A model generated the notes under the pieces. That model saw only the letters and a list, made by a program, of their open reading frames with translations, had not been told where the DNA came from and searched no databases. Positions 56,642 through 64,000 of a stretch of 64,000 bases of DNA are shown piece by piece (the stretch's first letter is position 1; each line of letters opens with the position of its first letter). The position numbers and the translations under genes are program-made. The DNA is from Parelaphostrongylus tenuis (taxonomy: Eukaryota > Nematoda > Chromadorea > Rhabditida > Metastrongylidae), in the NCBI GenBank assembly GCA_019055375.1, contig JAHQIW010000381.1:992001-1056000 (forward strand), in the 5' to 3' direction.

Positions 56642-59600
56642 ATGATGCCAAGAATTTGGTGCATTTTATGTGTAATCTTTATTGCATGTTTGCCCACCAT
56701 CACCGTAACACAAGACGTCACTAAACGCAGGATTGGTGAGTTCAACTTAAAGTCGTTAACAACGTTTACGCATTCTCAAGTGAGACTTTGAAACAACCTA
56801 GAACGTAATTATTCATTGTGATGAATATCCTTCAATAATGAGGTCAATTACCCAGACAAATACGCTGACTAAACGATCATGGAGGGTTTCGTTTTCCAGG
56901 CATGCGCTTGCCGAACATGATCCATTTAAAATCAACTATTCACAAGCGAAGAATTGGTATGCGTCTACCCAATATCATCTACTTACGATCGGAACCCGAG
57001 AAGAAGAACATTTGGGAAAACACGTTATTATGATGTGTACTACGATTGAAGAAGGAGTATGCTGTAGTTGATGTGATTGTAAATGAAGCAGTTTCGATAT
57101 AAAGTGTTATATCGTCTATTGCCGCAAAAAACAAAACATAGAAGAATATGGAATATCGTGGAATAATTAAGTAACATAAATTCTGGCTTTAACTGATGAA
57201 TGATAATGAGGTGATAATGCTAACGAGGCGAAGCTTCTCGAAAATAACAATAACTTCTCCTTTAGTAGAAGAGTATTAAAGAAGTTGAAAATTTTAGCGA
57301 CTCATAAGACAGAGTTTGCTCGTTTGACCTAAGCGGTACGCGTTTCCTATGGAATGATCATACATTTATAGATTCCCTTATACATAAAGTTCTCAAAAAA
57401 TTGGATAAAAAATGCAAGCTTTAGCCGCAAAAAATCACTACACCCTGAAGAACATTAAATATTCAGTTGAATCACATTCCAGCTCAGTTGCTTTCATCTT
57501 CGAACTACATGCCTCTACAATAGTAAGAGAAAAAAGTCTTGTGATCTCCATAAAACCGGAAGTGAATAGTAGAAAAGTTGCATCTTACTGGCATAGGTCT
57601 GCAGATTCAACATTTCTCCAAATAATGGAGGGCACTAAGAGCTAGCAGCGCAACTATTCACGACCAGATGCTTAAGCGTTATAAAAGGCTGCTCAGAGTA
57701 AATCAGATATCTTCAAATTGTTACATGGGAATATGTAACAATCAATGCGATCGACTATTTTGAGACCTCGCATTCGACTCGAAGTTCGTCGTCGGCTACT
57801 AATAGTATAAGGGACTGAGCGCCCGAGAGGATTGGTAAAAGACGAAAGGGTACCGCCCGATTGGTGAGACTGTCTAGGTCAAAACACGGGTATCGGGCTC
57901 TATAAGTCTGCCCATTCAACAGACCACACCACACGTGTGGCTCAAAAAGAGATTATCTGGCACTTTATCAAATTATTTCTAAGTTCTCCAATGTTATAAA
58001 CAATTATACACAACAGCTTATGCATAACGTATTAGGTGCGAAAACTAATTTGAAGCAAAACATAGCAAAAACCACGAGGAATTTCGAAGGAGAAGTCACT
58101 ACCTTCGCAAAGGAGCATAAGACATAGTGCGCAAGTTCTGGAAGCCTCTTGAATAAACAATATCAATCCAAACGTGAAGCGCAGGACGGAATGCCTCATA
58201 ATCACGAGTGATATGGCACACATAGATAAGACTCATTCTAATGAGGGAGGAGCAATTGCAGTTCATGTGATCTCTGCACGGCTGGTCTCCAACGGGACAA
58301 CTCAATGGACGACTCACTAAAAAAGAGGTAAATATGTTTAACCTTGTTCCGCCTTTGGCGCGATTGAAATCTAAGTTTGGTAATTATTCTCTTCAAGTAA
58401 TGGAGGTGCTTAGCTGACTAGATTGTGCGCAAGATTGATGTTTATAGTGTTCGAAAAGGAGAAACCGCCGAAATGTAAATCGTATTATAAAAACCTCGCA
58501 TTTGGCTTAACACTTTGGGTATGACAGGCCCCACAGCGCAAGATCCGCTCCGCCGCTGCGCGCACCGGCAAGTCGTCCGTAGTGCCAAGTGCTTCGTTAT
58601 GTTGCCCTTCGGCAAGAAGGTTGCTGGTTTGATCTTATTCTATGACGCTTCGGTGGAGGTTTTTGGTGCCGACGAGTACTGATGATTCTTCTACAGCCGT
58701 GATTAGAGCAAAAAAAAAACGCTCAGTCGTTATATAAATCACTGCTGTTTGATACGATACGTAGATCCACGAGGTAAAACGGAACCAACGCACAGGTTTA
58801 GCAGAACTGATGCATTCATTTCTATATGGATTCTTTTGAAAAGTCGTGCTGTAGAAGCTTTTGAATCGCAATCTAACAATATGGTCAAAAGTGATGCGAA
58901 ATAAAGTTGAATATGCGTCATTGCCCCTCAATCTATGCTTCTTATCGAACAATAAGTAATGAGACGCTAGATAGACGAGGGTTTTTGTTATGATAATGCG
59001 TAGTAGGATAACCTTTTGAACTGATCGACACCAAAAAGTCCGCTGCGAAGCGCGTCGGAAGTGAATCGAACCAGCAACCTTCTTCCCAAAGGCCGGAGCG
59101 CTAACCGCTTGTCACTACGGACTGCTCGCCACGCAGGAGCTGAGCAGGACTAGCGCGATGAGCCTTTCGTACCCAAATTGTTCAAAAGAAAAAAACAAGA
59201 ATTTTTTGAGGATGCCGAGGTTATTGGACAGAAGTGCATAGGTTCAGTTTCTTTGGTTTTTCAGAATGGAATTCTAAGTCTCCAGAACCCAGAATACGTA
59301 TTTTTTCTTTTTTCCTTTTTGAAGCTAATATTCTATATAGTATGCCGATTGAGCAGGCGAAACTTTGTCAAATTAGACAGATTGTGCCCACAAATGTATC
59401 TTCATGCTGCGGGTACCGTTTTTGTGTGAAATATTTGAAAAATTGAAACTCAATTTCAGTTTTTCTCAGGTCTCAATTTCCGCAAACAAATCTACAAATT
59501 GAAAAAGAACTAGTGAAAGTTATGAATTATTTCTCATTTGTAAAATTAAGGGCAATATGCATCTTGAAAGTGACGAAGGAAAAGCACTTCAACATTCAAT

Positions 59601-62600
59601 AAGTCTCATTCGCAAAACTCTAACAAATGGAAAATTATCGATAATTATCACATAGTCAGCATCGTTCGTTGGGCGTCAAACACTCTTTTTTCTTAGTGCA
59701 TCTACAGCGATATCCCTTTTTTATGAATAGAGTCATAGCATTTCACGGGTACTGTAGAGTGGAATACATGTCAGTATCTTTCAAACCCTAGCACGCAAAT
59801 CTTGATAATTAGCATAAAAACACCATACTTCGTTGTAAAAAAGGTAGCAAACACACAAGGTCAATGGATATTGACGAAAAAAGAGCTGATGTGCACCTGG
59901 TTTTCAGCAGAACTACTGTAAAAATGTACGGAACCGTTGTCATATTCACGTCCCATTTTATAGCAAAACCTTTACAAAACGATTTCTTTAGAAAAGAAAC
60001 GTATCATGGTTATAAAACGGCATGTATTGAGATAAAAATCTTCCTATCACTCTCGAACAGCGTCCGTTCGTTTATTTGAACCCATTTTCAATAAAATTTT
60101 AATGAAAATCTGTCAATACGCTCTAAGCGCATAGAACATGAAAAAGGAAGGCAAAGTTAATGTAAAGTCATTGGCTCTTATTAGAAAGGTGATATGGTCA
60201 CCCTTGAATAGTTGGTATCCAAAAAACCCTTCGAAAACTCCGATCTTGAGTTGGAGCGTGTGTGGAGCAATGGTTAAAGGCACAGCACAACGCGCACATG
60301 ATTGTTGATTCGACCCCACGTGACGTGGCGAGGATCTTCAAACCTTCCATTTTTCCGGTGCTGACAAATTGGTACTTGACTTGTTTGCGAAGATAGCAAC
60401 ACTGACTTGGTACATTGACAGGCCGTTGTGAGTCATTTCATAGACCAGATATCTATTCAGTCACTTCTACGATGCTTCATGATGTCCAATGCATGGCGCT
60501 CTCTTCACAAAATAATCGACACCATTAGACTTAGTTTTATGCTAGCTTATTGTCAATAAAGCAAGAAAAAACCTAAGTGTAACATCCGTGTAAGTTATTA
60601 CAGAAAGCATCAATGGTGGTTATACCACAATTATGTTAGCCACCACATTTCAAACTGTTTGTTGTTGTGAAGAAAATTTGCTATCTGAAAAGTTACAATA
60701 TTATGGTGGGTGGGTGGAGCGGTTGACAAATACACGTGAACAAGTAAACGGCTTAGTTTCTCACCGCATCACCATTATCAACCTCAGAGAACTCTCACTT
60801 TTGAGGCGTTAGCGTGATTTCCCAACTTATCGCTTCAGAACGAATTCACGTGAAGAAGTAATAATGACGCATTTCTATACAAATATAGATGTCCGTCCTC
60901 GAACAAAATCATGGGCAATACTGAAGAGTGTAATTATTACATATGAAGATCATTTTAAGGACACCAGCTTTCTCAACTTAACCTTTCAACAAAAGTATAA
61001 AATATGAGAGAAGATGTATACGAACTCTCCAAATGGCTCCTAATGTTATGACGTAACAGCCAACAGTCATGAACTACTTCTGAAAGACATCACCCGAGTG
61101 ATAATAATTTCATATGTTACTACTGCCTTAGAATGTCATATATGCCTGAATAAGCAAAAAGCTTTGGTAAAATTTCGTTTTATGCGCAAATTAACAACAG
61201 AATCACAATAACTATATTTCGAAGCATAGACCACCATTGTCCGTGACTTTCAGACAACGTTCTGTAAGATTGCGATTCAAAATACCATTTCGGCTCCATT
61301 GAATTGAAAAAGTCTTCACATGTTTCTTCAACTCCATTCATGCGGATCCTGGCGAGGCTTATTGTGAACAATGTCAAATTGGTGCAAGTTATTGATAATG
61401 GTTCGCTGCTCAGCAAATCACGAATGTTCGATGAAGGCTCAGCATCCGAAGCGACTTGCAAGTCAGTTCAATCCAAAACATATGACTGGCCAGAACGAGG
61501 CATGTCTTCGAGACCAAGATTGCCTTCTTTGGAACGCCTGAGCCATTCGCCCGTAGTAGATTTCGTTGCCGTACCAGCACCTTCACCCTCATTAATCTCA
61601 TCGACGGCTTTGAGATTCGTCAAACCTTTCCTCCAATAATGGCAGATCAACAAAAGCAAATCATGCTGTTCATTAGGCATTTTGAATCTGCAATTAATGA
61701 ACCAGATAAATATAAACAAAACTATCAATAAAAACGAACAACGATGTAAAAAAAGGGAACTCTCAAAAATTCCTCACAACTTTTTGCTCAACCGAATAAT
61801 ATTATTGTAGATCGCAAGTGTTCAAAACATTTTAACTTTTATTTCAAAGACAGAGCATTGGAAATACGGCCAAGGAGTTTTACTGACATTTCAACTAATA
61901 ATGGCAGCCGAAAATAGTGTTTGTGTTAGCGCGTTGATCTCATGGTGACTGAGTTAGTAATATGATGTTCAATACAATTATACGCTTCACTGCATGAGAG
62001 AAATAAGGAAAAAATATTATGACCAAAGCGAAAAAATTAATATCAGCGTGGAGGAACATTCTTGGAACTCTTGAAAAGAACTTTCCGTCACAAACGTTAG
62101 AAGCGTCAAAACTTGTGTTGACATGTGATGATAGCAGTATGGAACCCAGATACAAATACACAAAATATTATACATAAGTTCAATGTAGAGTCACGGTCAA
62201 TATTACTCCTTCAAAAACTTTACGGATTGAAGTTGCACCTGAAGCCGACTTTGTGCCCGCGGAGGTTTTTTTTGAAGCAGTATCCTTTTCTTTTGCGTCG
62301 AATTTCCATATACCATCTTTTTATATACATAGATATGCTCATGCATGGGTGCATACGTGTGCTGGCACATATTTAAGTTGAATTTTGCAGGTCACTTGAG
62401 CCAGAAGCTTGCCAAAAACTGAGTGGGAAGTGTGCAAAGATTTGCAGGTCGCTTCAAACAAATAGGTTCGATACCTTTTTGAAAAAAAAAACCAGGAAGA
62501 TACTTTTGCCTCCATATAAGATCAGATTAATCAAAACAGACATATTTCTAAACGGATGAATCTTCCAGACGAAATTCAATATTTCATCGTGCCGAGAAAG

Positions 62601-63446
62601 AACAACACATCACTCGATATAGACAGGGATCAGAAGCAATCATCTAGAGGAATAGTCGATTCTCATCAACACGCTGGCTCGCCTTTCATACTTTACCTAT
62701 CGGGATGCAGGGCTGATAATCACCAAAAGACCAACAAGACAATATTCTTCCACAGGAATGGACAACTCTGCAACACCAGCAATCATAGGCCAATGTGACT
62801 GCCGTGCGCCGTATAGGAACTCTTTTGCTGAGTCATTTTCAACAGGATTGACAGAACAGAGCTATTGACAGCCGTAAGCACTAGTGGAATTTCGAAAAGG
62901 ATCCAGTATGATAATAAGATTCATTGAAGCATCACGAAAGTAGAACAGACCGCTCTATTTTCATGATCATTAACTTATAACGTTAGGTACGGCGGTTATC
63001 TTTGGCTAAAAACGATTCAAGGTTATGAATAGCGGCTGGCCGCAAGTGCTCTAATGGCAATATGGTAGTTTTTTAATGAATTCTCCATGAGGTCTCTATT
63101 GTCATCGAATAAAATTGCCTAAGAAAACTTCGATATAGCTACTTTTTTTTTAGTAAAAACACACTAGAAGGTTCCTGAAGCTCGTATGCTTCAGCGAGAA
63201 AGTCACATCTTTGCGAAAATGGTGAATTTTCTACTCCTGGTGCGAGTCGCTACCTACTTGTTTATATTTACTCACAATTGCATCTTATTTCCTTATTTCT
63301 TATTTCAACTTACTTTCAAATGTTGCACGACTTTCTTTGCTTGACTGTCCGCGCAGGTGGTTTCCGAGGACCATTAGGAGTACATCAGAGACCTCATGGT
63401 GCATACCTGTCTTCGAAGGATGTCCTCCTTCTTCTCTTATTCCCAT
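56642..63446 (+). CDS. possible small secreted or peptide-precursor gene (two exons)
   Basis: Exon 56642-56735 encodes MMPRIWCILCVIFIACLPTI followed by TVTQDVTKRRI, a clear signal peptide ending near a basic KRR site, with a consensus donor (GGTGAGT, phase 1). A TTTCATCGTTTAG acceptor just upstream could be a spliced-leader site. The next in-phase exon candidate is 63357-63446 (GCGCAG acceptor, GTAAGT donor), reading GGFRGPLGVHQRPHGAYLSS and then a leucine-rich stretch. A dibasic site followed by a short Gly/Pro-rich segment would fit a neuropeptide precursor, but the 6.6-kb intron makes the link uncertain and the family is not recognised. The 3' end is not seen. The first exon is much more secure than the second. 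Confidence 0.4.
56740..57690. other. nothing recognised
   Basis: Frames at 56838-57071 and 57412-57645 (plus) are unrecognised. Confidence 0.35.
57700..57920 (+). repeat. R1 hammerhead-bearing repeat, copy 4
   Basis: Follows the minus strand of copy 1 in order: GTTCGTCGTCGGCTACTAAT, GGGACTGAGCGCCC, GATTGGTAAAAGACGAAAGG, the hammerhead, and GGGCTCTATAAGTCTGCCC. It is in the opposite orientation to the other three copies. Confidence 0.7.
57855..57898 (+). ncRNA. hammerhead ribozyme motif, core decayed
   Basis: TTGGTGA in place of CTGANGA, helix II GAC/GTC, AAAA in place of GAAA, a degenerate helix III (ACACGGGT), then A. Helix I is a perfect CCCGA/TCGGG, better than in copy 1. Homologous but predicted inactive. 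Confidence 0.55.
58035..58505 (+). repeat. foldback family B, decayed copy
   Basis: Blocks shared with 40210-41001: CAGGACGGAATGCCTCATAATC, then CACGAGTGAT; GCGATTGAAATCTAAG; AGTAATGGAGGTGCTTAG; and CCGCCGAAATG near the end. Confidence 0.6.
58510..59130. repeat. inverted pair of tRNA-like segments
   Basis: Plus strand 58550-58640 (GTCGTCCGTAGTGCCAAGTG...AAGAAGGTTGCTGGTTTGAT) and minus strand 59125-59040 (CAGTCCGTAGTGACAAGCGG...AAGAAGGTTGCTGGTTCGAT) are homologous and oppose each other about 500 bp apart. Both carry box A- and box B-like sequences. A third tRNA-derived family, or a foldback ended by it. Confidence 0.55.
59135..60235. other. nothing recognised
   Basis: Short overlapping plus frames at 59178-59446 and 59864-60079 are unrecognised. 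Probably within the long intron of the candidate peptide gene. Confidence 0.35.
60240..60490 (+). repeat. SINE family A copy
   Basis: The head GAGCGTGTGTGGAGCAATGG and GATTCGACCCC (box B) are followed by the eroded body (AAATTGGTACTTGACTTG; CCAATGCATGGCGC). Confidence 0.65.
60495..61170. other. nothing recognised
   Basis: AT-rich, without coding or repeat signal. Confidence 0.35.
61180..61740 (-). pseudogene. internally deleted mariner transposase relic
   Basis: Minus strand from 61695: MPNEQHDLLLLICHYWRKG and TTGEWLRRSKEGNLGLEDMP then RSGQ form the N-terminal HTH and linker. Below it, ETCEDFFNSMEPKWYFESQ and, after a frameshift, NLTERCLKVTDNGGLCFEI match the FF.SK...FY...I..L..RW...V..NG.Y C-terminus. 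The catalytic middle is missing, as in the element at 39571, but the sequence is from another lineage. Terminal repeats were not found. Confidence 0.65.
61745..63350. other. nothing recognised
   Basis: Several short plus frames (62125-62376, 62556-62798) are unrecognised. Probably intronic or intergenic. Confidence 0.35.
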
Positions 63447-63449
63447 GTA

Positions 63450-64000
63450 AGTTTACTTCTCTTCAACGCAGTTAATTTACGTTTCTCAGCTTATGGCACT
63501 TTCTAACGGAAAATCGCAGACATACACCTTGTTGATTACTATGAACAAGTCGTATTTCACATATGGCAAAGGTGTCGGACACTTTTGAACTACAAAACGA
63601 CTCTATGAGAGAAATACGATTGCTATAGGAAAATGGTAAATATTTGCGATTACATTAAGTACAGTAAATATGGCAATCCTATCCCTAGAAGATGGAAGTG
63701 TATTATGTATATTTTTTATATCATGATGGGAAGCTGTTAAAATTGTGAGCGAAAAAGGTCAACTTCTTTCCAACTATAGTAAAGATATAAATCGTAGATG
63801 TAGTAGAAATAATTACGCCTACAACATTTTGTGTAAAAGGTCATAAACATCAGAACAATCTAGGATGAGATTGTGTTCGGACACCTATACCACGGCTCTT
63901 TTTTGACTACACAGCATCATTAAGTTTGCAAGCCCGCTTGTCTAAAAGTATTCTGTGATGCGTTAGAATACAACTTCAGAAAAGAAAAAAGCTACAAGAA
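63450..64000. other. nothing recognised to the window end
   Basis: AT-rich without coding signal. The remaining exons of the candidate peptide gene would lie here or beyond. Confidence 0.35.

Noticed and set aside
1..64000. CRISPR arrays, bacterial operons or phage
   Set aside because: No regularly spaced identical repeats and no dense prokaryotic coding; the genome is clearly animal, with introns.

Overview
The window looks like nematode genomic DNA. A strongylid (hookworm-like, clade V) parasite is the best guess, by inference only. The reasons are small exons split by larger introns with TTTCAG-type acceptors, possible spliced-leader acceptors just before start codons, a major sperm protein (MSP) domain, the start of a ShKT-like secreted protein, RTE-type and mariner relics, and a very high load of short dispersed repeats. 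No bacterial-type genes, rRNA, intact tRNA or CRISPR array were seen. Most of the 64 kb is repeat-rich intergenic or intronic DNA.

Layout. 0-9.9 kb: repeats and one signal-peptide exon (3971-4071). 9.9-15.5 kb: an unrecognised plus-strand multi-exon gene, with an MSP-domain exon on the opposite strand inside its large intron and an RTE relic beside it. 15.5-22.5 kb: gene-poor. 22.5-34.3 kb: a complete ornithine aminotransferase gene in 11 exons (417 residues), all phases consistent and all key residues present. 34.8-41.1 kb: a dense cluster of repeats. 41.8-44.7 kb: the 3' part of a coiled-coil protein gene with foldback elements in its introns. 45.9-49.95 kb: an inverted, decayed genomic duplicate of the aminotransferase gene. 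50.1-51.6 kb: an RTE relic. 54.5-55.7 kb: the last three exons of a Rab35-like GTPase (minus). 56.6 and 63.4 kb: two exons of a possible small secreted peptide.

The most unusual content is a set of hammerhead ribozyme motifs. A roughly 300-bp repeat (called R1 here) occurs four times. Two copies are flanked by partial direct repeats of the element itself, and each copy carries a type I hammerhead core with a very short palindromic helix III. The copy at 5.7 kb has a complete catalytic core. A second family (R2, 30.97-31.28 kb, inside an intron of the aminotransferase gene) has two hammerheads in tandem 261 bp apart, and a third (R3) lies at 41.05 kb. Hammerhead-like cores also sit in the arms of otherwise unrelated foldback elements. 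This fits the retrozyme / Penelope-associated hammerhead elements known from other animals. No reverse transcriptase of the Penelope type was seen here, so what mobilises them is unknown.

Other repeats: two tRNA-derived SINE families (A and B here), foldback families A, B and C, and at least four mariner relics, including a clean 579-bp internally deleted element with TA target duplications inserted in an R1 copy. Exon and repeat boundaries were read by eye; repeat ends are approximate unless stated.
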